DNA of 64,000 nucleotides from Nocardioides alpinus (GCF_900112035.1 NZ_FOKC01000008.1:62001-126000), one strand, 5' to 3'; counted from the first letter of the stretch, positions 32,363 to 42,276 are shown. Notes: a model not told the origin generated them from the sequence alone. Made by a program: numbers and translations.

Positions 32363-33811
32363 ATGAGCACTTTCGACTACGCACCCGCGCCCGAGTCGCG
32401 CGCCGTCGTGGACATCAAGCCGTCCTACGGCCTCTTCATCAACGGCGAGTTCGTCGACGGCTCCGGCACGTCGTTCAAGACGATCAACCCGGCCACCGAG
32501 GAGGTCCTCGCCGAGGTCGCCGAGGCCAGTGACGCCGACGTCGACGAGGCCGTGAAGGCCGCCCGCCGCGCCTACACCCGCGTCTGGTCGAAGATGTCCG
32601 GCGCCGAGCGCGCCAAGTACCTCTACCGGATCGCCCGGATCATCCAGGAGCGCGGCCGCGAGCTCGCCGTCCTGGAGTCGATCGACAACGGCAAGCCGAT
32701 CAAGGAGTCCCGCGACGTCGACATCCCCGTCGTCGCCGCCCACTTCTTCTACTACGCCGGCTGGGCCGACAAGCTCGAGCACTCGGGCTACGGCTCGACC
32801 CCGCTCGGCGTCGCCGGCCAGATCATCCCGTGGAACTTCCCGCTGCTGATGCTGGCGTGGAAGATCGCCCCGGCCCTCGCGTGCGGCAACACCGTCGTGC
32901 TCAAGCCCGCCGAGACCACCCCGCTCACCGCGCTGCTCTTCGCCGAGATCTGCCAGCAGGCCGACCTCCCTCCCGGCGTGGTCAACATCGTCACCGGCGC
33001 CGGCGAGACGGGCCGCGCGATCGTGTCGCACCCCGACGTCGACAAGGTCGCCTTCACCGGCTCCACCGAGGTCGGCAAGGCCATCGCCCGCTCGGTCGCG
33101 GGCACGGACAAGAAGGTCACCCTCGAGCTCGGCGGCAAGGCGGCCAACATCGTCTTCGACGACGCCCCGCTCGACCAGGCCATCGAGGGCATCGTCAACG
33201 GCATCTTCTTCAACCAGGGCCACGTCTGCTGCGCCGGCTCGCGCCTGCTCGTGCAGGAGTCCGTGGCCGACGAGGTCATGGAGCGCCTCAAGCGCCGGAT
33301 GGCCACGCTGCGCGTCGGCGACCCGCTCGACAAGAACACCGACGTGGGTGCCATCAACTCCGCCGAGCAGCTCGCCAAGATCCGCGAGCTCTCGCAGATC
33401 GGTGAGGACGAGGGCGCCGAGCGCTGGTCCGCGCCGTGCGACCTCCCGTCCAACGGCTACTGGTTCGCCCCGACCGTCTTCACCGGCGTCACGCAGGCCC
33501 ACCGGATCGCCCGCGAGGAGATCTTCGGCCCGGTCCTGTCGGTGCTGACCTTCCGCACGCCGTCCGAGGCGGTCGAGAAGGCCAACAACACGCCGTTCGG
33601 CCTCTCCGCCGGCGTGTGGACCGACAAGGGCTCGCGCATCCTGTCCATGGCCAACCGCCTGCGGGCCGGCGTGGTCTGGGCCAACACGTTCAACAAGTTC
33701 GACCCGACCTCGCCGTTCGGCGGCTACAAGGAGTCCGGGTACGGCCGCGAGGGCGGCCGCCACGGGCTCGAGGGCTACCTCAAGACCAACGAGATGGGAG
33801 CGGACAGCTGA
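32363..33811 (+). CDS. Aldehyde dehydrogenase, catalytically complete
   Basis: A 482-residue NAD-dependent aldehyde dehydrogenase. Active-site residues are intact: Glu255 in TLELGGKAANIVF and the nucleophile C289 in FNQGHVCCAG, with NAD-binding FTGSTEVGKAI and the substrate tunnel entrance VPWNFP-like IPWNFPLLML. In this operon the obvious substrate is acetaldehyde from DeoC. The gene follows deoC by 8 bases and overlaps the next ALDH-like gene by one base (TGATG), so all three are on one transcript. The sequence resembles the N-terminal half of ALDH16-type proteins. That comparison is from memory. Confidence 0.94.
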   Translation: MSTFDYAPAPESRAVVDIKPSYGLFINGEFVDGSGTSFKTINPATEEVLAEVAEASDADVDEAVKAARRAYTRVWSKMSGAERAKYLYRIARIIQERGRELAVLESIDNGKPIKESRDVDIPVVAAHFFYYAGWADKLEHSGYGSTPLGVAGQIIPWNFPLLMLAWKIAPALACGNTVVLKPAETTPLTALLFAEICQQADLPPGVVNIVTGAGETGRAIVSHPDVDKVAFTGSTEVGKAIARSVAGTDKKVTLELGGKAANIVFDDAPLDQAIEGIVNGIFFNQGHVCCAGSRLLVQESVADEVMERLKRRMATLRVGDPLDKNTDVGAINSAEQLAKIRELSQIGEDEGAERWSAPCDLPSNGYWFAPTVFTGVTQAHRIAREEIFGPVLSVLTFRTPSEAVEKANNTPFGLSAGVWTDKGSRILSMANRLRAGVVWANTFNKFDPTSPFGGYKESGYGREGGRHGLEGYLKTNEMGADS

Positions 33812-34671
33812 TGTCCCGCATCGACGTGCGCAAGACGTACAAGCTCTACATCAACGGGCAGTTCCCCCGCTCGGAGTCGGGCCGCTCCTACGTCGTCAAC
33901 GACGCCAAGGGCCGCCTGATGGCCAACGCCGCCCAGGCCTCGCGCAAGGACGCCCGCGACGCGGTCGTGGCTGCCCGCGCGGCCTTCGGCGGCTGGTCGG
34001 GGAGGACGGCCTACAACCGCGCCCAGGTCGTCTACCGCATCGCCGAGGTGCTCGAGGGGCGCCGCGAGCAGTTCGAGGCCGAGCTCCGCGCCTCGGAGGG
34101 TGTCAGCGCCGCCAAGGCCCGGACGTACGTCGACGCCGCCGTCGACCGCCTCGTCTGGTACGCCGGCTGGGCCGACAAGATCACCCAGGTGACCGGCAAC
34201 GCCAACCCGGTCGCCGGCCCCTACTTCAACCTGTCCACCCCGGAGCCGAGCGGCGTCATCGCCGTCGTCGCCCCGCGCGGCGCGCTCCTGGGCCTCATCA
34301 GCGTGGTGGCCCCGGCGATCATCACCGGCAACACCGTCGTCGTCATCGCCAGCGAGCAGAACCCGCTGACCGCGATCACCCTCGGTGAGGTCATGGCCAC
34401 CAGCGACCTGCCCGGCGGCGTGGTCAACGTGCTCACCGGCTCGGTGGCCGAGATCGCCCCCTGGCTGGCCTCGCACATGGACGTCAACGGCCTCGACCTG
34501 ACCGGTGTCACCGACGCCGACCAGGCGAGGGAGCTCGAGGTGGCCGCGGCCGACAACCTCAAGCGCGTACGCCGTCCGGCCCCCGACACCGACTGGCTCC
34601 TCGAGCCCGCCCTGGACCGGATGACCCGGTTCATGGAGACCAAGACGGTCTGGCACCCGATCGGGGTCTGA
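33811..34671 (+). CDS. Truncated aldehyde dehydrogenase-like protein without catalytic cysteine
   Basis: A 286-residue ALDH-family protein that begins in the usual way (YKLYINGQFPRSESGRSYVV) and has SGVIAVVAPRGALLGLISV and LPGGVVNVLTGSVAEIAPWL. It ends near where the catalytic domain of an ALDH would begin. It has no cysteine at all and lacks the ELGG Glu, so it cannot do ALDH chemistry. It is translationally coupled to the complete ALDH (one-base overlap), is full of sense, and has no frameshift, so it looks like a maintained partner or scaffold subunit, not a decayed gene. ALDH16 proteins join an active and an inactive ALDH domain in one chain; this would be the split form. Confidence 0.85.
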   Translation: MSRIDVRKTYKLYINGQFPRSESGRSYVVNDAKGRLMANAAQASRKDARDAVVAARAAFGGWSGRTAYNRAQVVYRIAEVLEGRREQFEAELRASEGVSAAKARTYVDAAVDRLVWYAGWADKITQVTGNANPVAGPYFNLSTPEPSGVIAVVAPRGALLGLISVVAPAIITGNTVVVIASEQNPLTAITLGEVMATSDLPGGVVNVLTGSVAEIAPWLASHMDVNGLDLTGVTDADQARELEVAAADNLKRVRRPAPDTDWLLEPALDRMTRFMETKTVWHPIGV

Positions 34672-34688
34672 GAGACCAGGCGCACACC

Positions 34689-34729
34689 ACGACGAAGGCC
34701 CCCGGAGGATCTCCGGGGGCCTTCGTCGT
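34689..34729. terminator. Strong bidirectional stem-loop
   Basis: A perfect 19-base-pair stem (34689-34707 with 34711-34729, core GGCCCCCGGAG/CTCCGGGGGCC) and a 3-base loop GAT. It ends 13 bases before the stop of the convergent VWA gene and starts 17 bases after the ALDH-like stop. The A-rich and T-rich outer ends are short, so it is a strong but not classical terminator. Confidence 0.75.
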
Positions 34730-34742
34730 ACGTGCGGGTCGA

Positions 34743-36419
34743 TCAGCGGTTGAGCAGGGCCGAGGCCAGCACCCCGAGGATCTCGTTGGGGTCCTTCACC
34801 AGGTAGTTCTGCCCACCGGTCGCCGCGGCGATCTGGTCGAGCTCGCCGGTGTCGGCGTCGTCGGAGATGCCGATGATGATCACCTTGACGGGCTTGGCCG
34901 GGTCACGCAGCGACTTCAGCTGGTTGACCAGGGAGTCGAGCGACAGCGAGCTGGAGTCGTCGCTGGCGCCGTCGGTGAAGATCACCACGGAGTTGAACCA
35001 CGCCGGGTCCCACTTCTCCTGGGCGTACTTGTAGGCCGCCAGCGTCGTGTCCATGACGCCCGTGCCGCCCTTGACGCGCCCGACGAGCTTGTCGGCCTCG
35101 GCGCGGACCAGGTCGCCGTGCGTGCCAGCGTCACCCGCGGGGGCGTCGAGACGGTCGAGGGTGGCGTACTCCGCGTAGGAGACCCCGCCCTCCCCACGGT
35201 TCTTGGAGAAGCCCCAGATGCCGATGCGGGCCTGGGCCGGGAAGGCGTCGAGCGCCACCTGCGAGGCGTTGACGGCCAGCTGGATGCGGGTGATGTCGCC
35301 GATCGAGGTCTTCATGGAGCCGGACAGGTCGACCACCGCGAGGATGCTCGACGGGACGGCGAGCACGCGCCACTGGCGCAGCGTGTCGTCGGTCGTCTTC
35401 TGGGGCACCGTGGCCAGCACCTTCGTGTCGCCGAGGCCGATGCCACCGGCCAGGGGCGCACCGTCGGGGCCGCGGAGCTCGGCTGCAGCGATCGCCTCGA
35501 CCCCTGCCGTCGAGGTGAACCAGCGGGTCAGCGCGCGTCCGACGCGCGCCGAGAGGTCGCCGCCGGAGGCCAGGATGTCCTTGCTGCCCCGGTTCACGTC
35601 GATGAGGGGGTACTGGAGCATCGGTACGCCGGTGTTGGGCGCGACCATGTTGATCTGGTCGTTGCTGCGACGCGCCGCGAGGTAGGCCTGCTCGGTGGCG
35701 GGCACCAGCTGGGTGCTCGAGGCCGAGATGGTGGTCAGGTCGGTCTCGGTGGAGGCGCCGGCGACGGCGCGCTCCCCGTAGGTCTGGGCGACCGGGACGG
35801 TCTTCTCCTCGATGGTCAGCGCGGTCTCACCGGTCTGCTTCATCTCGGCGTAGGGAGCCAGCAGCGCGAGCGCGGACGCGCCCTCGGCACTCGGGTCGGC
35901 CATGGCCAGCGTGCCGCCGCCCAGGACTCCGGTCCACGAGGCCGGCGCCTTCGCCGCGGGTCCGCCGATGAGTCCGACGGGGGTCTGGGCCAGGACGTCG
36001 GCGACCGGCGTGCCGGTCCAGCCGGCGGCGGTGAGCTGCCCCTTCCAGGTCGGGCTGTCCGGGATCCAGATCTCGGGGAGCACGGCGTTGGGGTCGGCCA
36101 GGAGCGCCACGACGTCCTTCACCGTGCCGCTGGTGACCTGGATGTCGATGCAGGGCTCGTCGGCGTTGACGTCCTTGACGGCCTCCGCGACGAGGCTCTC
36201 CATCACCGGTGCGGTGGTCAGGGTCACCTCCTCGGACACGCAGGAGGCGGCCTCGGTCTCGTCGTTGCTTCCGGTCAGCACGACGAAGGCGATGACACCG
36301 ACGACGAGCGCGAGGGCAAGGCCGACGAGCATCGGCACCTTGCCGGCGAGGCCGGAGCGCCGGTCGGCACTCACAGAATTGGGCGCAGTTTCGGGCGCGG
36401 TCGAGTCGTCCTGACTCAT
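34743..36419 (-). CDS. Membrane-anchored substrate-binding and VWA domain protein
   Basis: A 558-residue protein: short cytosolic N-terminus, one membrane anchor (MLVGLALALVVGVIAFVVLT, about residues 32-51), an extracellular domain resembling ABC-transporter solute-binding proteins (DAVLPEIWIPDSPTWKGQL pattern, residues ~60-330), and a C-terminal von Willebrand A domain with the MIDAS motif DLSGS (D364 first) and TGVMDTTLAAY, IFTDGASD. A VWA domain binds divalent metal and usually holds protein partners. This double architecture is common in actinobacteria without a settled role. ATG at 36419 has GGGAGGAC upstream. The gene is divergent from the uridine kinase-like gene. Confidence 0.83.
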   Translation of the reverse strand: MSQDDSTAPETAPNSVSADRRSGLAGKVPMLVGLALALVVGVIAFVVLTGSNDETEAASCVSEEVTLTTAPVMESLVAEAVKDVNADEPCIDIQVTSGTVKDVVALLADPNAVLPEIWIPDSPTWKGQLTAAGWTGTPVADVLAQTPVGLIGGPAAKAPASWTGVLGGGTLAMADPSAEGASALALLAPYAEMKQTGETALTIEEKTVPVAQTYGERAVAGASTETDLTTISASSTQLVPATEQAYLAARRSNDQINMVAPNTGVPMLQYPLIDVNRGSKDILASGGDLSARVGRALTRWFTSTAGVEAIAAAELRGPDGAPLAGGIGLGDTKVLATVPQKTTDDTLRQWRVLAVPSSILAVVDLSGSMKTSIGDITRIQLAVNASQVALDAFPAQARIGIWGFSKNRGEGGVSYAEYATLDRLDAPAGDAGTHGDLVRAEADKLVGRVKGGTGVMDTTLAAYKYAQEKWDPAWFNSVVIFTDGASDDSSSLSLDSLVNQLKSLRDPAKPVKVIIIGISDDADTGELDQIAAATGGQNYLVKDPNEILGVLASALLNR

Positions 36420-36460
36420 GAAGTCCTCCCACAAGGAACGTTCAATCGGGGGTCTGGGCG

Positions 36461-36470
36461 AGACTAGTCT
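36461..36470. promoter_or_regulatory. Palindromic -10 region between divergent VWA and kinase genes
   Basis: AGACTAGTCT is a perfect 10-base palindrome whose both strands read TAGTCT, a fair -10 box. It could serve promoters in both directions, giving leaders of about 40 bases to each gene. No clear -35 partner is seen. Confidence 0.35.
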
Positions 36471-36509
36471 TGGATGTCAGCGTGCGTGGCCGAACGAGGA
36501 AATGAGTCC

Positions 36510-37133
36510 GTGACAATGCAGCGTGCCCAGGTGGTCGTCCTGGCCGGCCCGAGCGGTGCCGGGAAGTCCCGGCTGGCCGAACGGCTCGGCTTCCCGGTCC
36601 TGCGCCTCGACGACTTCTACAAGGACGGCGACGACCCGACCCTGCCCCGGATCACCCACGGCGCCAACGCCGGGCTCGTCGACTGGGACGACCCCGCGTC
36701 CTGGCACCGCGAGGACGCCCTCGCAGCGCTCCGGGAGCTCTGCGCCACCGGGCGCAGCGAGGTGCCGGTCTACGAGATCGCGCAGAACGGACGCTGCGGC
36801 TCCCGCGCCGTCGACCTCGGCGGGAGCACCCACTTCGTGGCCGAGGGGATCTTCGCGCCGGAGGTCGTCGCGGCCTGCCGCGAGGAGGGGATGCTGGAGG
36901 CTGCCTACTGCATCACCCAGCATCCGCTCGTCACGTTCTGGCGACGCCTGACGCGTGACCTGCGCGAGCACCGCAAGCCTCCGCTGATGCTCATGCGGCG
37001 GGGGGTCGCCCTGATGCGGGACCAGCAGCAGGTCGTCGGGCGGGCGGTCCGGCAGGGGTGCCGCCGGGCGACCGGCGACCAGGCCTACGCCGAGCTGACC
37101 GCGCGGAGCCAGACCTCGACCCACTCCTCGTGA
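36510..37133 (+). CDS. Uridine kinase-like P-loop phosphotransferase
   Basis: A 207-residue kinase with Walker A AGPSGAGKS near residue 12, then a conserved RLDDFYKDGDDPTLPR segment and FVAEGIFAPEVV (Walker B-like), the typical order of the uridine/cytidine and phosphoribulokinase group. It would phosphorylate uridine and cytidine to monophosphates. Two earlier in-frame starts exist (36474 ATG); GTG at 36510 is chosen because GAGGA lies 9 bases upstream, and an ATG at 36516 is also possible. The stop overlaps the next gene as GTGA. The C-terminal 25 residues are unstructured. Confidence 0.8.
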   Translation: MTMQRAQVVVLAGPSGAGKSRLAERLGFPVLRLDDFYKDGDDPTLPRITHGANAGLVDWDDPASWHREDALAALRELCATGRSEVPVYEIAQNGRCGSRAVDLGGSTHFVAEGIFAPEVVAACREEGMLEAAYCITQHPLVTFWRRLTRDLREHRKPPLMLMRRGVALMRDQQQVVGRAVRQGCRRATGDQAYAELTARSQTSTHSS

Positions 37134-37645
37134 GCCTGCGCCAGCCCGATCGCCGGTCCTGCGGCGCCGCCTCCCTGGTGATGGCCCGCCGGTTGGTGCG
37201 CCCGCGCTACGCCGGACTGGTCACCGACCAGACAGTCTTCGCCCACGAGGTCAGCACCCTCCACCGTCGGCTCACCTCGCTCTCCGACACCGCGGGCGGC
37301 TGGCAGGTCCCGTGGCTGCGCGCCATCGGCACCCCGCCCTGGGCGGTGGCCCGCGAGCTGCGCCTGCTCACCGGGGTGTCGTACGCCGTCCGCCCGGTGC
37401 GGCTGCGCCGCCGGGTCTGGCGCCACCTCGCGGCCGCCGTCCCGGACCGACCGGTCGCGGTGTTCGTCGGCGACCGGTGGCTGCCGCGGCACGTCGTGCT
37501 CGTGACGGGGCTCGACGACGCCGGCGCGACGACGTACGAGCCCGCCTCGGGACTCACCCCGACCGTCAGCCGCGAGCGCTGGGAGCGCGGCGACCTCGGG
37601 CTCGCCGGCTGGGACCGGCCGTGGCTGGTCGTCAGCCCCAGGTGA
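37130..37645 (+). CDS. Papain-like/C39-type cysteine peptidase domain protein
   Basis: A 171-residue protein with a Cys-His arrangement of the papain/C39 fold: C11 in DRRSCGAASLVMAR (the helix-start Cys that follows a conserved Gln-like residue), and H121 in LPRHVVLVTGLD, with YEPASG after it where an Asp/Asn/Glu third residue would fall. Between them are helices with WAVARELRLLTGVSYAV. There is no signal peptide. It might be a peptidase or an acyl/glycyl-transfer enzyme; function is not known. Translation is coupled to the uridine kinase-like gene by a 4-base GTGA overlap. The stop codon abuts that of convergent adenosine deaminase. Confidence 0.65.
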   Translation: MSLRQPDRRSCGAASLVMARRLVRPRYAGLVTDQTVFAHEVSTLHRRLTSLSDTAGGWQVPWLRAIGTPPWAVARELRLLTGVSYAVRPVRLRRRVWRHLAAAVPDRPVAVFVGDRWLPRHVVLVTGLDDAGATTYEPASGLTPTVSRERWERGDLGLAGWDRPWLVVSPR

Positions 37646-38758
37646 CTACCGCTGCCCGATGAGGGAGGCGTAGCCCGGCTTGACGACCTTCTCGATGATC
37701 GCGAGCCGCTCGTCGAAGGGCAGGAACGCCGACTTCATCGCGTTGATGGTGAACCAGCGCAGGTCCTCGAGCGTGTAGTCGAACGCCTCGACGAGACCGA
37801 ACATCTCCTGGGTCATCGAGGTGCCGCTCATCAGCCGGTTGTCGGTGTTGACCGTGACCCGGAAGCGGAGCTCGGTGAGCAGCCCGATCGGGTGCTCGGC
37901 GAAGGACTCGGCCGCACCCGTCTGGATGTTGGAGCTGGGGCACATCTCCAGCGGGATCCGCTTGTCGCGGACGTAGGCCGCGAGCCCGCCGAGCTCCACC
38001 GTCCCGTCGTCGTGCACGGTGATGTCGTCGATGATCCGCACGCCGTGGCCGAGCCGGTCGGCCCCGCACCACTGCAGGGCCTCCCAGATCGACGGCAGGC
38101 CGAAGGCCTCGCCGGCGTGGATGGTGAAGTGGGCGTTCTCGCGCTGGAGGTACTCGAACGCGTCGAGGTGCCGGGTGGGCGGGAAGCCCGCCTCCGCGCC
38201 GGCGATGTCGAAGCCGGCCACACCGCGGTCGCGCCAGGCGATCGCGAGCTCGGCGATCTCCATCGACCGCGCCTGGTGACGCATGGCGGTCAGCAGCTGC
38301 CGTACGACGATCCTGCCGCCGCTGGCGGCCATCCCCTCCTCGAAGCCCTCCTGGACCGCGGCGACGACCTCGTCGAGGGTCATGTCTCCCGACACGTGCT
38401 GCTCGGGGGCGTAGCGGACCTCGGCGTAGACGACGCCGTCCGCGGCCAGGTCCTCGACGCACTCGCGGGCGACCCGGGCGATCGCGGGACCGTTCTGCAT
38501 GACCGCGACGGTGTGGTCGAAGGTCTCCAGGTAGCGCACCAGCGACCCCGAGTCGGCCGACTCGGCGAACCAGCGACCGAGCGACTCGGCGTCGTCGGCG
38601 GGCAGCCGGTGGCCGATCTCCGCGGCGAGCTCGACGATCGTCTGCGGGCGCAGGCCGCCGTCGAGGTGGTCGTGCAGGAGCACCTTGGGCGCCGCGTGCA
38701 CCTGCTCGCGGGTGGGCGGGGTCGGCGTCCTGCCGGAGGTCTGGGTCACGTCGGTCAC
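37646..38758 (-). CDS. add: Adenosine deaminase
   Basis: A 370-residue TIM-barrel zinc hydrolase that converts (deoxy)adenosine to (deoxy)inosine. Zinc-binding HDHLDG lies near residue 30, and the rest of the active site is in [16 protein letters not shown] and the aspartate pair near [10 protein letters not shown]. The length fits. GTG at 38758 is chosen (a TTG at 38770 is also in frame), with TTGGAT 6 bases upstream as a leaderless box. In the window the product passes to purine nucleoside phosphorylase. It is divergent from the MaoC gene. Confidence 0.93.
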   Translation of the reverse strand: MTDVTQTSGRTPTPPTREQVHAAPKVLLHDHLDGGLRPQTIVELAAEIGHRLPADDAESLGRWFAESADSGSLVRYLETFDHTVAVMQNGPAIARVARECVEDLAADGVVYAEVRYAPEQHVSGDMTLDEVVAAVQEGFEEGMAASGGRIVVRQLLTAMRHQARSMEIAELAIAWRDRGVAGFDIAGAEAGFPPTRHLDAFEYLQRENAHFTIHAGEAFGLPSIWEALQWCGADRLGHGVRIIDDITVHDDGTVELGGLAAYVRDKRIPLEMCPSSNIQTGAAESFAEHPIGLLTELRFRVTVNTDNRLMSGTSMTQEMFGLVEAFDYTLEDLRWFTINAMKSAFLPFDERLAIIEKVVKPGYASLIGQR

Positions 38759-38780
38759 AGGGCCATCCAACCAGTCGCCC

Positions 38781-38786
38781 TAGGGT
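38781..38786 (+). promoter_or_regulatory. Leaderless -10 box of MaoC hydratase
   Basis: TAGGGT with 6 bases to the ATG at 38793. Confidence 0.5.
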
Positions 38787-38792
38787 TGCCCC

Positions 38793-39245
38793 ATGCGCAC
38801 CTTCACCACGCTCGAGGACGTCGCTGCGGCCGCCGGTTCCGACATCGGGACCAGCGAGTGGCTCGACGTCGACCAGGCCCGCATCTCCGCGTTCGCCGAC
38901 GCCACGCTGGACCACCAGTGGATCCACGTGGACGTCGAGGCGGCAGCCGCCGGGCCGTTCGGCACCACGATCGCCCACGGCTTCCTGACCCTGAGCCTGC
39001 TCCCCCACTTCGCCTCGCAGGTCTTCCGCCTCGAGACGCCGGGGGCCCGGCTCAACTACGGGTTGGAGAAGGTCCGCTTCCCCGCGCCGGTGCCCGTCGA
39101 CTCCCGGCTGCGCTCACACGTGCGTTTCGGCGAGGTCCGCGACCTGCCCGCGGGCAAGCAGCTCATCGTCGAGCACACTGTCGAGATCGAGGGCCAGGAC
39201 AAGCCGGCCTGCGTGGCCGCTCACGTGGTGCTCCTGCTGGCCTGA
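38793..39245 (+). CDS. MaoC-like (R)-specific enoyl-CoA hydratase
   Basis: A 150-residue hot-dog-fold hydratase. The catalytic hydratase-2 motif is ISAFADATLDHQWIHVD, with the active Asp and His about 5 residues apart, and the FGTTIAHGFLTLSL turn with the second conserved histidine and Gly. It would hydrate trans-2-enoyl-CoA to (R)-3-hydroxyacyl-CoA. It stands between add and deoA and converges on deoA, so its link to the nucleoside genes is positional only. The start is fixed by the leaderless -10 box 6 bases before ATG. Confidence 0.92.
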   Translation: MRTFTTLEDVAAAAGSDIGTSEWLDVDQARISAFADATLDHQWIHVDVEAAAAGPFGTTIAHGFLTLSLLPHFASQVFRLETPGARLNYGLEKVRFPAPVPVDSRLRSHVRFGEVRDLPAGKQLIVEHTVEIEGQDKPACVAAHVVLLLA

Positions 39246-39254
39246 GGACCCGGC

Positions 39255-40537
<1,283 letters not shown>

Positions 40538-40538
<1 letters not shown>

Positions 40539-40945
40539 CAGGGGGTTCCTCCGAACGTGGTGAGGTCGTCGGGCCCGAAGGCGTCGGGGAGCACCTCGGA
40601 CATCGACTTGATCCCGGAGACGGTCCAGAGCTGCAGGTCGCGCCCTCCGTGCTCGAACAGGAGCTGGCGGCAGCGCCCGCACGGCATGATCACGTCGTTG
40701 TCGCCGTTGACGCACACGAAGTGCGTCAGCCGGCCGCCCCCGGTGGCGTGGAGCTGCGAGACCACTCCGCACTCGGCGCAGAGCACGACGCCGTACGCCG
40801 CGTTCTCGACGTTGCAGCCGACCACGACCCTGCCGTCGTCGACCCGCGCGGCCGCCCCGACGGGGAACTTCGAGTACGGCGCGTAGGCCCTCCCCATCAC
40901 GTCGACGGCGGCTGCCTTGAGCTCGTCCCACTCCCTCTGATCCAC
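40538..40945 (-). CDS. cdd: Cytidine deaminase
   Basis: A 135-residue zinc enzyme of the tetrameric class that converts (deoxy)cytidine to (deoxy)uridine. Zinc ligands are C56 with catalytic E58 (LCAECGV), and C89/C92 in PCGRCRQLL. The N-terminal FPVGAAARVDDG and NVENAAYG are conserved. GTG at 40945 is chosen because CATAGT lies 6 bases upstream. It is the first gene of the cdd-deoA transcript, divergent from the nucleoside-binding lipoprotein gene at 41130, so import and catabolism could be co-regulated from the 184-base region between them. Confidence 0.96.
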
Positions 40946-41010
40946 GGCGCAACTATGGCGCATACCTCGAAGCCGTCGTCTTCGGCAGGTTCCGCCGAAA
41001 GATCTCCTGA

Positions 41011-41037
41011 CGGTTTTAGGTCTCAAACCGGTTTCAG
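41011..41037. promoter_or_regulatory. Candidate operator in the cdd / bmpA divergent region
   Basis: CTCAAACCGGTTTCAG (41022-41037) is a 16-base near-palindrome with 14 of 16 positions symmetric. The half CGGTTTYAG also occurs at 41011-41019 and 41029-41037 as a direct repeat 18 bases apart. A separate inverted repeat, TTCGGC (40981-40986) and GCCGAA (40994-40999), lies closer to cdd. Any of these could bind a nucleoside-sensing repressor. Confidence 0.45.
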
Positions 41038-41129
41038 TAGTAGCGATCCTGATGACGGGGCCCTCAGGGCGCGGCATCATGCTCCCGAACGCTGACCCCA
41101 TCCCGGGGTTCAAGAACTTGGAGGCATTT

Positions 41130-42254
41130 GTGTTGAAGACGAGGAAGGTCGTCGCGAGCGGCCTCGTGACGCTGCTGGCGGCCGCCACCCTGGCTGCGTG
41201 CGGTGACGCGCCCGAGGAAGACACCACCACCGGCAGCGAGAGCAGCAGCTCCGCCGAGCCGGCAGTCGCTGACTTCCTGCCGTGCATCGTCTCCGACGCG
41301 GGTGGGTTCGACGACAAGTCGTTCAACCAGCTCGGCTACGAGGGCGCCAAGCAGGCCGCCGACGAGCTCGGTGTCGAGCTCAAGCCGGTCGAGTCCAACA
41401 GCGAGAACGACTTCGGCCCCAACCTGGAGAGCCTCGTCGGCGAGGGCTGCGACGTCATCGTGACCGTCGGCTTCGCGCTGGCCTCGGCCACCAAGGAGTC
41501 CGCTGCCGCCAACCCCGACATCGAGTACGTCCTCATCGACGACTCGGCCGACGGCGGCGACGACGGTGCGACCTTCGACGGCAAGGCCGACGTGGAGAAC
41601 ATCAAGCCGCTGCTCTACAACACCGCCCAGGCCGCGTTCCTGGCCGGCTACGCCGCTGCTGACTACACCAAGACCGGCAAGGTCGGCACCTACGGCGGTA
41701 TGCCCTTCCCGACCGTGACGATCTTCATGGACGGCTTCAAGCAGGGCGCGGAGTACTACGCCAAGGAGAACAAGAAGGACGTCGAGGTCGTCGGCTGGGA
41801 CGGCAAGAACGGTTCCTTCACCGGTGGCTTCGAGGCCAACGAGGCCGCGACCAGCACCGCCAAGCAGATCCTCGACCAGGACGTCGACGTGATCCTGCCG
41901 GTCGGTGGCCCGATCTACCAGGGCGCGATCACCGCGATCGAGGACTCCGGCAAGGACATCGCGATGCTCGGTGTCGACGCCGACCTCTTCGAGACCGACC
42001 CGACCACGCAGGACTACGTCATGACCTCGATCCTCAAGGGCATGAAGGTCTCGACCTACGAGGCCGTCATGGCCGCGGGTGCCGACGAGTTCGACTTCGC
42101 CCCCTACGTGGGCACGCTCGAGAACGAGGGAGTCGGCATCGCGCCGTTCCACAACTTCGAGAGCAAGGTGAGCCCTGAGCTCGCCGACAAGCTCGAGACG
42201 GTCAAGGCCGGCATCATCGACGGCTCGATCACGGTGAACTCCTACCTGGGCTGA
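41130..42254 (+). CDS. BmpA-family nucleoside-binding lipoprotein
   Basis: A 374-residue extracellular solute-binding protein. A lipoprotein signal peptide ends in LAAC with acyl cysteine C24. After an acidic Ser/Thr linker (TGSESSSSAEP) the mature domain starts FLPCIVSDAGGFDDKSFNQL, a hallmark of BmpA/PnrA proteins, and continues with VTVGFALASAT and GTYGGMPFPTVTIFMDGF. The family binds purine and pyrimidine nucleosides. GTG at 41130 is used because GGAGG is 5 bases upstream. It is followed by a stem-loop and then by the ABC ATPase and permeases. Confidence 0.93.
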   Translation: MLKTRKVVASGLVTLLAAATLAACGDAPEEDTTTGSESSSSAEPAVADFLPCIVSDAGGFDDKSFNQLGYEGAKQAADELGVELKPVESNSENDFGPNLESLVGEGCDVIVTVGFALASATKESAAANPDIEYVLIDDSADGGDDGATFDGKADVENIKPLLYNTAQAAFLAGYAAADYTKTGKVGTYGGMPFPTVTIFMDGFKQGAEYYAKENKKDVEVVGWDGKNGSFTGGFEANEAATSTAKQILDQDVDVILPVGGPIYQGAITAIEDSGKDIAMLGVDADLFETDPTTQDYVMTSILKGMKVSTYEAVMAAGADEFDFAPYVGTLENEGVGIAPFHNFESKVSPELADKLETVKAGIIDGSITVNSYLG

Positions 42255-42276
42255 TCACCAGCACGCTCCACCACGG

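Noticed and set aside
33811..34671. Reading the short ALDH-like gene as a pseudogene
   Set aside because: The frame is intact, coupled by TGATG to the active ALDH, and followed by a strong stem-loop. Lack of cysteine alone does not show decay.
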